From: Chromatiales bacterium
GTDB lineage: Bacteria > Pseudomonadota > Gammaproteobacteria > UBA6429 > Thiohalophilaceae
Reading direction: 5' to 3'
Length of the DNA stretch: 38,146 bases
NCBI GenBank assembly: GCA_027076325.1
Contig: JALTJZ010000018.1
Coordinates: 7,525-45,670 of the forward strand
The translations under genes were made by a program, and so were the position numbers. Every line of letters begins with the position of its first letter. Position 1 is the stretch's first letter. The notes under the pieces are model-generated. The model was not told the origin of the DNA. It searched no databases and saw only the letters and a program-made list of their open reading frames with translations. This document shows positions 18,281-25,276 of this stretch, piece after piece.

Positions 18281-18835
18281 ATGAGCCTGCTGCAGTTTAT
18301 TTGCCAAAGCCCAACCTTTAAAAAACGGTTGGAAGAAATACGGCCAAGGTTATACAAAATGGCCTTTTCATGGTGTCACTCGCCTGCTTTGGCCGATGAT
18401 CTGGTACAGGACACCGTTATTAAGGCAATGCGTAATGCAAGTTCATTGCGCGACATAAAAGCCATGAACAGTTGGATGTTTACTATTCTTTCCAACTGCT
18501 GGCGTGATTATTTGCGGCAACAAAAGCCAACGGACGATATTGATGAATGTATTTTTACCGATGATGACACGCCCGAACTCGCACAGGAAAGACAAAATAT
18601 TACCGATATTGTGCAACGGGCCATCGCCACGCTACCGCAGGGTCAGCGCCAGGTTTTAACACTGGTGGATCTGGAAGGTTTTTCCTATACCGAAGTGGCC
18701 AGGATCATCAATATCCCCATTGGTACCGTTATGAGCCGCCTGAATCGGGCAAGAACTGCACTGTCAGCACAATTGCTGGAACTGAAAAAAGACAATGTAC
18801 TGACACAAGATACACATATAAGGATTGTAAAATAG
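18281..18835 (+). CDS. ECF-family RNA polymerase sigma factor
   Basis: This 184-residue protein has only the two ECF domains. Sigma region 2 spans about residues 20-80 (RLYKMAFSWCHSPALADDLVQ for core binding and the -10 element; MNSWMFTILSNCWRDYLR). Region 4 spans about 108-165 (TLPQGQRQVLTLVDLEGFSYTEVA and IPIGTVMSRLNRAR, the helix-turn-helix that reads the -35). There is no long N-terminal extension. The stop is separated by one base from the ATG of the anti-sigma gene, so the pair is co-translated. It probably directs transcription from the two GGAATA/CGTCT promoters in the divergent gap. Confidence 0.93.
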   Translation: MSLLQFICQSPTFKKRLEEIRPRLYKMAFSWCHSPALADDLVQDTVIKAMRNASSLRDIKAMNSWMFTILSNCWRDYLRQQKPTDDIDECIFTDDDTPELAQERQNITDIVQRAIATLPQGQRQVLTLVDLEGFSYTEVARIINIPIGTVMSRLNRARTALSAQLLELKKDNVLTQDTHIRIVK

Positions 18836-18836
18836 C

Positions 18837-19568
18837 ATGAGCGACAAAAGATCATACTCTGACGAGCATTTAAACGCATTCATCGACAACCAACTCGGCA
18901 ATACTGAAAAAGCAGAATTAATGGATGCTTTGCGCCATGATGCCGAACTGAGCCAGCGCGTTTGTAAACTGCAAAAGCTGCACAATCTTGTACAACTTTC
19001 TTACCAGAGCATAGAAGTGCCCGAGCGTCACCAAAGCAAACATAAAGCCCTGCAACCCGGTAAATTTAAATGGTTTGCTGCCGCCTCATTGCTACTCGCA
19101 GTCGGCACACTCACCGGCTGGTTCACAAACGAAGCTATCGGCACAAAGAGCCTGTACCAGATTGCCGAAATCAAACAAAGCAACAGTGCAACAAATATGA
19201 GCAAATGGCGCCTGATGTTACATGTCAGCACCGCAAACCCGAAACGATTGAACATTGTATTAGACGAAGCCGAAGCACTGCTAAAAGAATACGCGACAGA
19301 ATCCAAAACGCTTGAGCTGGAAATATTAACCAATAGCGACGGCGTTGCTTTAGTGACTAACAGCCACAAACGCTATAATCACCGATTACAAAAGCTGCAA
19401 CAGCAATACCAGAATCTGGTTGTGATGGCCTGCGGCAAAACCCTGCAACGCTTACAACGCGCTAATGGCAAGCCCGTCGATCTGTTACCACAAACGGGCG
19501 TTGTTGTTTCGGCAATAAATCAAATTGTTAAACGACAAAAAGAAGGCTGGACTTATATTCGGATTTAA
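18837..19568 (+). CDS. Membrane anti-sigma factor with periplasmic DsrE-like domain
   Basis: The 243-residue protein begins with an anti-sigma-type cytoplasmic domain (SDEHLNAFIDNQLGNTEKAE, residues 8-55) that lacks the zinc-binding HxxxCxxC motif. One transmembrane helix follows at about 78-97 (KWFAAASLLLAVGTLTGWF). The region from 124 to the end resembles the exported DsrE protein at 17571-18014: both read V-S/SD-NP near the start, have a central AC motif (Cys199 here; Cys103 there) followed by K/N-T-x-R-x, and end with V-S-A-x-x-x-I-V-x-x-K-x-G-x-x-I. The inference is that the periplasmic domain senses a signal and releases the sigma factor. A decayed copy of its 3' end lies at 20690-20809. 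Confidence 0.8.
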   Translation: MSDKRSYSDEHLNAFIDNQLGNTEKAELMDALRHDAELSQRVCKLQKLHNLVQLSYQSIEVPERHQSKHKALQPGKFKWFAAASLLLAVGTLTGWFTNEAIGTKSLYQIAEIKQSNSATNMSKWRLMLHVSTANPKRLNIVLDEAEALLKEYATESKTLELEILTNSDGVALVTNSHKRYNHRLQKLQQQYQNLVVMACGKTLQRLQRANGKPVDLLPQTGVVVSAINQIVKRQKEGWTYIRI

Positions 19569-19572
19569 CAAG

Positions 19573-19608
19573 TAGGATGGGTGAAGCGATAGCGCAACCC
19601 ATCCTACA
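19573..19608. repeat. GTAGGATGGG-type palindromic repeat
   Basis: GTAGGATGGGT and ACCCATCCTAC form the ends of a hairpin starting four bases after the anti-sigma stop. It is the same family as at 20812-20892, 28250-28416 and 31543-31630, and may act as the operon's transcript end. Confidence 0.85.
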
Positions 19609-19624
19609 AACTGCACCACCGAAC

Positions 19625-19690
19625 AAGATTGCCGCAGTCACTTTGTTCCTTCGCAATGACGGTAGTGAGTTTATGTGCCATAGGTTGGGG
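19625..19690. repeat. Left direct repeat flanking the TumE/TumA module
   Basis: The 66 bases from AAGATTGCCGCAGTCACTTT to the CATAGGTTGGGG end match 20597-20662 with only a few differences, in the same orientation. The left part is an ATTGCGAG-type repeat and the right part is unrelated sequence, so the match is a real duplication rather than two independent repeats. Confidence 0.85.
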
Positions 19691-19722
19691 GGAATGATTA
19701 AACCCAAAGCAGTTCAAGCGTT

Positions 19723-20079
19723 TTATACAAACCCATGACAAATATTAAACTGTGTTGCCTTAGCAATAGGTTTGGCCTGCTTATTATTCCTTTCAATTTT
19801 TACGACACCATAGCTCTCAAGCTTTTTTAATGTCCTGGATAAATTACTTTCTTCACGCCCGGAATACCTGGCTAACTGACGAATTGTTTCCGGCTTCTTT
19901 TCATCCATTATTTGCAGTAATTTCATATTCTTTTCATCAAGAATTTGTGCGACAGATTTAATCGAATTAAACCAGATTTTTGGCTCGCCACGTTTAGGTT
20001 TATACCGTCCCGCCGCAATATCAATTATGCGCTTTTGAATTTTCTCTCTTGGCATAATGCCTATTTTTACTATTTTCAT
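19723..20079 (-). CDS. TumA-like antitoxin, winged-helix DNA-binding protein
   Basis: This 118-residue protein has a winged helix-turn-helix in its C-terminal half (ETIRQLARYSGREESNLSRT, then LKKLESYGVVKIER), as in the HVO_A0114-type DNA-binding antitoxins paired with TumE toxins. The N-terminal part is basic (MPREKIQKRIIDIAAGRYKP). I use the ATG at 20077-20079: GAGGTG lies just upstream, while the longer frame starting at 20103 would overlap the toxin gene. The toxin stop is 13 bases upstream, giving a toxin-first operon. The antitoxin probably represses the operon and neutralises the toxin; this rests on family knowledge. Confidence 0.8.
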   Translation of the reverse strand: MKIVKIGIMPREKIQKRIIDIAAGRYKPKRGEPKIWFNSIKSVAQILDEKNMKLLQIMDEKKPETIRQLARYSGREESNLSRTLKKLESYGVVKIERNNKQAKPIAKATQFNICHGFV

Positions 20080-20092
20080 ATCAACACCTCTA

Positions 20093-20455
20093 TTACAGTG
20101 CATTTAAGATTTTATTAACCCGGCTTATAAAATCCCTTACTAATTTCTCTGCACTTTCAAAATGGTAAGGCTCACCTGCATCATTCTGATTTTGATGTAC
20201 ATGATCATATCGTACGACACGCGCAGCATATTTTTTCTTGCTACTCTTTAGTTTTGGTAAGGCATGTGCATTATCCATCCCAAAAATACGTTGGTTATGA
20301 TTATCATGTAATGTGAGTGAATAACATATCCCGTGAGGCCGCCCTTTGGTTACTGCGACTTTACGCGCCTCAAATCTGTACCAATAACCATTATCCTCAC
20401 GCACTTCAAAACCATTGAGGTCTAAAAGATAATCCAGTCCTGTATCCCTACTCAT
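20093..20455 (-). CDS. TumE-family toxin (DUF6516)
   Basis: The 120-residue protein matches the TumE toxin family of type II toxin-antitoxin systems. It has an N-terminal beta-rich part (GYWYRFEARKVAVTKGRPHG, then ICYSLTLHD), a central IFGMDNAHALPK, and RYDHVHQNQNDAGEPYHFES leading into a C-terminal helix. The family is linked to growth inhibition; the molecular target is not something I can infer. It is the first gene of a two-gene minus-strand operon with the antitoxin and starts at the ATG 20453-20455. The whole module is bracketed by 66-bp direct repeats, which is consistent with arrival by insertion or recombination. Confidence 0.82.
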   Translation of the reverse strand: MSRDTGLDYLLDLNGFEVREDNGYWYRFEARKVAVTKGRPHGICYSLTLHDNHNQRIFGMDNAHALPKLKSSKKKYAARVVRYDHVHQNQNDAGEPYHFESAEKLVRDFISRVNKILNAL

Positions 20456-20596
20456 ACCAATCCTTGTATATCACCTAATGATAAGTATAGTTGTAAAATT
20501 AAAATATATCAATATGATTTAGGCGGGGCTTATATGCGGCTTTAAAGCGCACGTCTTTGCAAGAAAGTACTCTTGTTGTGATACGTCCTAACCGCA

Positions 20597-20662
20597 AAGA
20601 TTGCCGCAGTCACTTTGTTCCTTCGCAATGACGGTAGTGAGTTTATGTACCGTAGGTTGGGG
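20597..20662. repeat. Right direct repeat flanking the TumE/TumA module
   Basis: This is the partner of 19625-19690 in the same orientation. It continues into GGGTGACGCAAGGAACCCAA, a segment seen again at about 20970-21012. The stretch 20456-20596 before it is AT-rich promoter-side sequence of the toxin operon with no gene. Confidence 0.85.
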
Positions 20663-20689
20663 TGACGCAAGGAACCCAACAAAATCCAG

Positions 20690-20809
20690 CCCTGCAACGG
20701 ACTTATGGCAAGCCAGTCGATCTTTTACCGGAAACAAATGTTGCTGTCTCGGCAATTAATCAGATAGTTAAGCGCTAAAAAGAAGGCTGGTCTTGTATTC
20801 GGATTTAAT
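20690..20809 (+). pseudogene. Decayed copy of the anti-sigma factor 3' end
   Basis: The sequence is closely similar to the last part of the anti-sigma gene at 19445-19568. In the matching frame it reads GKPVDLLPETNVAVSAINQI, then VKR, a TAA stop (20776-20778) where the intact gene has a Gln codon, then KEGWSCIRI and a second stop. Nine bases are deleted near the left end. The following GTAGGATGGG repeat is also duplicated, so gene tail and repeat were copied together. Confidence 0.85.
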
Positions 20810-20811
20810 AA

Positions 20812-20892
20812 GTAGGATGGGTGGAGCGATAGCGCAACCCATCAAAGCTAAACCCAGAAAGATGGGTTGCGCTATCGCTCCACCCATCCTAC
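20812..20892. repeat. Perfect 32-bp inverted repeat (two GTAGGATGGG units head to head)
   Basis: The arms at 20812-20843 and 20861-20892 are perfectly complementary over 32 bases, with a 17-base loop. Each arm is itself a smaller GTAGGATGGG-type hairpin. This is the REPIN-like arrangement of paired palindromes. Confidence 0.9.
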
Positions 20893-20919
20893 AAAATGCA
20901 TCATCCCCAGAATCATCAC

Positions 20920-21075
20920 AAGATTGCCGCAGTCACGTTGTGCCTTCGCAATGACAGTAATGGATTAATGTACCGTAGGTGGGGTGACGTAAGGCCCCCC
21001 AACAAAATCCAGGTATTATTGGGCTGCGCTATTGCCGTACATCAACCGACAACAACGGTGGGTTGCACCCACCCT
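20920..21075. repeat. Third copy of the repeat block and a worn GTAGGATGGG-type repeat
   Basis: From AAGATTGCCGCAGTCACGTT to CCCAACAAAATCCAG (to about 21012) it parallels 20597-20692. It then runs into a degenerate hairpin ending in GGGTTGCACCCACCCTAC. No gene lies between the toxin operon and the lipoprotein, 20456-21085. Confidence 0.75.
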
Positions 21076-21085
21076 ACGACTCATT

Positions 21086-21901
21086 TTATTTTTTTATCCA
21101 GAGCAAAAAGGATTCGCGTTGTTTTAAATCCGCCAGCTTCCACCAGAACTTTAATTGCGCCAGTGCTTTTTGTTGCATTGCATCGCCACTATTGGCAAGG
21201 GTTGTTTCTTTTAAGGTAACCAGCCAATCCTGAAACAGCTTACGCTGCGCTGCATTTGCAATTTTCCACCAGAATTTGAGTTGTTCGCTGGCTTTTTGCT
21301 GTACTTTGTCCAGCTCTGTAGAAGTACTGTCTTTTTGCCCGGGCTGCTGCTGGCTGCCTGAGGCAGCCTTAAGTTTTACCGGCTCATCATCACCTAAAAT
21401 GTAGCGTGAAATAATATCGCCGTCAGCACGAACACTAACAGCTTTAATTTTACGCCCTGTTTTTTGTTCTTCGAGCCATATTCGAATGTCACTGACATCA
21501 GACCAGTCAGCATCTAATAAGTCGACTGGGCCATTATGTTTAAAAACATATGTGCTACCTGCTAAAGCATTTACATCAAAATAAAAAGCATCCGACTCAA
21601 CAAGGTTGCCCAGTGCGTCACTCCCCCATATCCTTGAATATATAATTTTAAACCGATGCGTACCTGGCAATAACTCTAGCTGATATTGGCCATCAGAAAT
21701 GTGAGGGGAGTCTTTAAATGAGGCTTCATCTAGTCTTAATATGTCAAGATCGGCGGGAATGACAAATTTAACAACATCACTGCCGGGTTGTTTCACACCC
21801 TCGTATAAACGAATAGGCTCATTAGTGCTACTACAAGCAGCAAGAAGCAATACACTAATTACAACAACAAAAAGTTTGTAACACCTTAATAGTGACACCA
21901 T
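21086..21901 (-). CDS. Lipoprotein, DUF2057-like, with duplicated C-terminal motif
   Basis: The 271-residue protein has a lipoprotein signal (LFVVVISVLLLAAC, lipid-anchored Cys23, then SST). The middle resembles DUF2057/YccT-type proteins: LDILRLDEASF, a YQLELLPGTHRFKIIYSRIW stretch and a membrane-proximal beta-rich region. The C-terminus carries a motif twice, QLKFWWKIANAAQRKLFQDW (about 207) and QLKFWWKLADLKQRESFLLW (about 249), close to the single LKYWFRLAD-type motif ending E. coli YccT. I chose the ATG at 21899-21901, since the longer frame starting at 21985 adds a segment unlike a signal peptide and GGGGAAA lies upstream. Its role is unknown. It is on the same strand as the upstream porin, but a terminator lies between them. 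Confidence 0.7.
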   Translation of the reverse strand: MVSLLRCYKLFVVVISVLLLAACSSTNEPIRLYEGVKQPGSDVVKFVIPADLDILRLDEASFKDSPHISDGQYQLELLPGTHRFKIIYSRIWGSDALGNLVESDAFYFDVNALAGSTYVFKHNGPVDLLDADWSDVSDIRIWLEEQKTGRKIKAVSVRADGDIISRYILGDDEPVKLKAASGSQQQPGQKDSTSTELDKVQQKASEQLKFWWKIANAAQRKLFQDWLVTLKETTLANSGDAMQQKALAQLKFWWKLADLKQRESFLLWIKK

Positions 21902-22021
21902 TAATATTTCCCCATAAAAATAGAAAGCAACAAATAAGTGGCTAAAAAAGACCGTCTTACTGACTGCATGAATTAATATCGACAATTAAAAAGAACGGGA
22001 GTTCCTCTGTAATATACAGGC

Positions 22022-22050
22022 ATAAAAAAACGGGTGCCGAAGCACCCGTT
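22022..22050 (-). terminator. Terminator of the trimeric porin gene
   Basis: AACGGGTGC, loop CGAA and GCACCCGTT form a perfect 9-bp stem, with a run of T on the minus strand, 27 bases after the porin stop. Confidence 0.9.
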
Positions 22051-22076
22051 CTTATAACAACTAATAGTTTGAGCTA

Positions 22077-23078
22077 TTAGAAGCTTACACGCAAACCAAG
22101 GCTTATCGCTGATAAATCGTTGGTGCCATCACCATCGGAATCACGGTAACCGATATATGCACGTGTTTTCTTGCTGAAGCTATGAATCATACCCACTGCA
22201 AGGTAATCAACATCGTTAGCAGTACCATCGGCATCCGTTTGACCCATTTGAGCTACAAATGTATTTTTGCCCATTTTCATCTGGTAACCAAGGAACATGA
22301 TATCTGTGTTTGCTGAATCATCCTGTGTTTCATACTGAGCTGAAATTTTGTGTGCGCCCATTTTATACTGGCCACCCACTTTCGTTACGTCATTTGCAGT
22401 TGGACCCGTTGCACTGTCGTCCGTGTTTGCAGAAGCAAATACTTCAAAGTTTTTCTGCTTGTATTTAACAGCCCATGATAAATCACCCTTGTTACCTGGT
22501 GAACCAGCAGAACCATCAGCTTCATCCATACCGTAAGCTACCCATACAGATACCGCACCAAATTTATTCTTATACGATGCAGCGGTATTCCAGAAACTGT
22601 TTTGACCCCAAGAACCGCCTTTCATGCCGCCAGATTTACGAGCTTCCATGTAAGTGGTCACGAATGGATCGTATTTTACACCACCGGTGTATTTGTAAGG
22701 TGTTTTAATACGGCCCATTTTAACTTCACCGAAACCGCCTTTTAAACCAACCCAGCCTTCACGAGCGCCATCTGCGATATTACCATTTGGTGTATCTACC
22801 TGCCATTCAAATCGGGCAATACCTTTCATGCCGCCGCCAAGGTCGTCAGAAATTTTCAAGCCAATACGACCACGTTTGTTGTCGCCCATTTTTAAGCCTT
22901 TTTCGCCCGTTGCAATACCGGTACGATCACCACCGGTGTTATTTTCACCGTAACCAGCATTGTCGACGCTAGCAATTTCAACTTGTAACGCGCCGTATAC
23001 TTTAACGCCGGCTTGAGCAGCCATTGGTGCTGCTGAGAAAGCAGTCGCAACAGCAAGTGCAATTAATTTATTGTTCAT
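22077..23078 (-). CDS. General trimeric porin (Gram-negative porin family)
   Basis: The 333-residue protein forms a 16-stranded outer-membrane channel by family. It has a signal peptide (MNNKLIALAVATAFSAAPMAAQA) and then the porin opening GVKVYGALQVEIASVDN. Typical strand motifs follow (GRIGLKISDDLGGGMKGIARF, REGWVGLKGGFGEVKMGRIK), and the protein ends in LRVSF. The loop-3-like region (YDPFVTTYMEARKSGG) differs from the OmpC type. A clean ribosome binding site, TAGGAG, precedes the ATG. The gene is monocistronic with its own terminator and is very likely highly expressed. It is unrelated in sequence to the OprO/P-like porin at 16213. Confidence 0.9.
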   Translation of the reverse strand: MNNKLIALAVATAFSAAPMAAQAGVKVYGALQVEIASVDNAGYGENNTGGDRTGIATGEKGLKMGDNKRGRIGLKISDDLGGGMKGIARFEWQVDTPNGNIADGAREGWVGLKGGFGEVKMGRIKTPYKYTGGVKYDPFVTTYMEARKSGGMKGGSWGQNSFWNTAASYKNKFGAVSVWVAYGMDEADGSAGSPGNKGDLSWAVKYKQKNFEVFASANTDDSATGPTANDVTKVGGQYKMGAHKISAQYETQDDSANTDIMFLGYQMKMGKNTFVAQMGQTDADGTANDVDYLAVGMIHSFSKKTRAYIGYRDSDGDGTNDLSAISLGLRVSF

Positions 23079-23406
23079 TATGAACTCCTAGAAAAGTGTT
23101 TATTAATTTATATTTATTGAGTCAGGTTAGGTAAACTCAGATGACTTTATAAACAACTTGTACCGCGCACGCAACATTTATTTCACATTATTCATAAACC
23201 AAGCTTTTTTGTTGTAAATTAGATACAAAATCACCCTAAGTCTTTGAAAATTAAGGTGAGCATTAATAGTTTAGCAAATTAGAAATCAATGATTTAGCTT
23301 TGGTTTTGTGGACTGGAACCTAAGTTTGTTGAATTTTTGCAACACTGTTCACGTTATTGCACAAATGGACTGTGTATCGATCAATGGGTAAATCAATTGC
23401 TCTACC
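23079..23406. other. Long upstream region of the porin gene
   Basis: About 330 AT-rich bases precede the porin with no reading frame of interest. This is the length expected for a regulated porin promoter with a leader. I could not assign a specific operator or promoter box. Confidence 0.4.
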
Positions 23407-23802
23407 CCTGAGGGATCCCCACAAAATTTAGCCTTGCCGGTCTTTGCGAGGAAACACTGAAAAACAGGTGTTTTTTAATGTTGACGCGGCAATCTTATCA
23501 TTAAAGGTTATCAACTTGAGATTGCCGCAGTCACGTTGTTCCTTCGCAATGACCGGAGCTAATGGGGGCAGAGTCTGGGGATCCTCACGAAATTTAGCCT
23601 TGCCGGTCTTTGCGAGGAAACACTGAAAAACACCTGTTTTTCAGTGTTGACGCGGCAATTTCATGATTAAACGTTATCAACTTGAGATTGCCACCGTCAC
23701 GTTGTTGCTTCGCAATGACCGTGTTTTATTCCAGTATTGATACCTGTATTTTTAAGCGATTGTTTTTGATCGCTTTTGGGGGGATACCTCAGACTCTACC
23801 CC
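23407..23802. mobile_element. Two MITE-like elements in tandem (copies 3 and 4)
   Basis: The first runs from CCTGAGGGATCCCC at 23407; the second starts near 23572 (GAGTCTGGGGATCCTCACG) and ends at ACCTCAGACTCTACCCC, 23802. Both hold the GAAACACTGAAAAACA hairpin and the ATTGCGAG-type pair in the same orientation as copy 1 (12558-12823). Only the second has the long right part. Confidence 0.75.
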
Positions 23803-23814
23803 ATTGATCCTGAC

Positions 23815-23853
23815 AATAAAAAAGCCCCGCCATTTCGATAATGACGGGGCTTT
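23815..23853 (-). terminator. Terminator of rplM-rpsI
   Basis: AAAGCCCCGCCAT and ATGACGGGGCTTT pair through 13 positions (one G-U) with a short loop; the minus strand then has a T-run. It lies 22 bases after the rpsI stop. Confidence 0.92.
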
Positions 23854-23874
23854 TTGCAAAACAATAAAATAATA

Positions 23875-24264
23875 TTAACGTTTTGAGTATTGTGGACGCT
23901 TACGTGCTTTGTGTAAGCCGACTTTCTTACGTTCCACTTCACGTGAATCGCGGGTGACATAACCGGCTTTACGCAGTGGTGAGCGCAGTGTTTCGTCGTA
24001 TTTCATTAATGCGCGGGTAATACCGTGGCGAATCGCACCCGACTGGCCAGTATTGCCGCCGCCAGTGACGGTTACATTAATATCGAAGTTATTTAACATA
24101 TCGGTTAATTCTAATGGCTGACGTACCACCATGCGTGATGTTTCACGACCAAAGAATTGCTCTAATGTGCGTTTGTTGATCATGATGTTACCGGTACCTT
24201 TAGTAAGGTATACGCGCGCAGTGGAACTTTTGCGTCGACCGGTGCTGTAATATTGTTCTGCCAT
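23875..24264 (-). CDS. rpsI: 30S ribosomal protein S9
   Basis: S9 is a small-subunit protein whose C-terminal tail reaches the P-site tRNA. The 129-residue sequence begins [19 protein letters not shown], holds [19 protein letters not shown] and ends [11 protein letters not shown], the invariant SKR tail. It is the second gene of the rplM-rpsI operon, 13 bases after rplM, in the order conserved across bacteria. In Gammaproteobacteria sspA often follows; here a terminator and repeats follow instead. Confidence 0.98.
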   Translation of the reverse strand: MAEQYYSTGRRKSSTARVYLTKGTGNIMINKRTLEQFFGRETSRMVVRQPLELTDMLNNFDINVTVTGGGNTGQSGAIRHGITRALMKYDETLRSPLRKAGYVTRDSREVERKKVGLHKARKRPQYSKR

Positions 24265-24277
24265 TTTATAAATCCGA

Positions 24278-24706
24278 TTAAATTTCTAATGGTTGAGGTT
24301 GCTGTGCAGTATGTGCGTGTTCACTACCTGCAAACACTTTTAATTTTGTAAACATGGCGCGACCTAACGGGTTTTTAGGCAACATGCCTTTTACCGCTTT
24401 TTCGATAATGCGCTCTGGTGCTTTTTCACGTAATTTTTCTAATGTCATCGACTTAAGGCCACCCGGGTAACCGGTATGGTGATGGTACATTTTGCCTTGC
24501 TCTTTATTACCGGTAACTGCAATTTTGTCTGCATTAATCACAACGATGTAGTCCCCTGTGTCCACGTGAGGCGTGTATTCAGGCTTGTGTTTACCACGTA
24601 AGCGTAATGCCACTTCGGTTGCCAGACGGCCTAGAACCTTGTTCTCTGCGTCGATAACAAACCAGTCACGTTTAACTGTTGCAGGTTTTGCACTAAATGT
24701 TTTCAT
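24278..24706 (-). CDS. rplM: 50S ribosomal protein L13
   Basis: L13 is an early-assembly large-subunit protein. The 142-residue length equals that of E. coli. Diagnostic segments are [40 protein letters not shown] and [19 protein letters not shown]. It is first in the operon with rpsI. In E. coli L13 represses its own operon by binding the mRNA leader; a small hairpin lies in the leader here (24746-24762), which makes similar control possible but unproven. Confidence 0.98.
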   Translation of the reverse strand: MKTFSAKPATVKRDWFVIDAENKVLGRLATEVALRLRGKHKPEYTPHVDTGDYIVVINADKIAVTGNKEQGKMYHHHTGYPGGLKSMTLEKLREKAPERIIEKAVKGMLPKNPLGRAMFTKLKVFAGSEHAHTAQQPQPLEI

Positions 24707-24745
24707 AAAGCTTGTATGTCCAAAATGTTCAGAAAAATGCTGTAC

Positions 24746-24762
24746 AGAAGCACGCTGCTTCT
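24746..24762 (-). promoter_or_regulatory. Leader hairpin of rplM-rpsI
   Basis: AGAAGCA and TGCTTCT (7-bp perfect arms, 3-base loop) lie 40 bases upstream of the rplM start, inside the presumed 5' leader. It is a candidate for autogenous control by L13; this is inference from position and the E. coli precedent. Confidence 0.35.
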
Positions 24763-24846
24763 AAAAAAGAGGCGGAATATTACTTAAAATACGCGATTTA
24801 TACAAGCAATTTCGGGCTTAATTAGCAATTATTTTAAGGGGGGCTA

Positions 24847-25042
24847 TTTTTAAGGGGTCAATACTGGAATAAAACGCCGTCTTTGCGAGGGAACAAAGTG
24901 ACTGCGGCAATCTCAAGTTGATAAGTTTTAACCATGAGATTGCCGCGTCAACACTGAAAAACAGGTGTTTTTCAGTGTTTCCTCACAATGACAGGCAACG
25001 CTAAATTTCGTGGGGATCCCTCAGGCTCTGACCCCTTAAAAA
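24847..25042. mobile_element. MITE-like element (copy 5, inverted orientation)
   Basis: Perfect 14-bp terminal inverted repeats, TTTTTAAGGGGTCA at 24847-24860 and TGACCCCTTAAAAA at 25029-25042. The inside matches copy 1 in reverse, with the AACACTGAAAAACA hairpin at about 24951-24981, but the right part of copy 1 is missing. It fills about a third of the 570-base gap between rplM and the hydrolase gene; the rest holds the rplM promoter side and a terminator. Confidence 0.82.
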
Positions 25043-25049
25043 TACAGGC

Positions 25050-25086
25050 AAAAAAATAGCGCGGAGAAAAGGGGGGTTTCCGCGCT
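25050..25086 (-). terminator. Terminator downstream of the hydrolase gene
   Basis: AGCGCGGA and TCCGCGCT (8-bp arms) with a T-run on the minus strand, about 190 bases after the stop of the hydrolase at 25277. The stretch 25087-25276 between them is AT-rich, with AAGGAGGATGGAGGAG near 25101 but no reading frame behind it. Confidence 0.65.
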
Positions 25087-25276
25087 TTAAAAATACCACC
25101 ATTAAGGAGGATGGAGGAGTCAAAAATTTGTAAATCAACAATATAATATTAGCAGATTATAATATAATGTCAACTTAATATTAGTAATCTCTTATATAAA
25201 TGCTGTGATAATACAAATATTTAATTCTTACCCGCTTTAATGGCTCTATCAAACCTGACTTCACAAACAAGTCAGG

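Noticed and set aside
18837-19000. Zinc-binding anti-sigma domain
   Set aside because: The HxxxCxxC motif is missing; only one cysteine (Cys43) occurs in the cytoplasmic part.
19573-21075. Insertion sequence or prophage remnant around the toxin-antitoxin pair
   Set aside because: No transposase, integrase or phage gene is present; only repeats and one duplicated gene tail.
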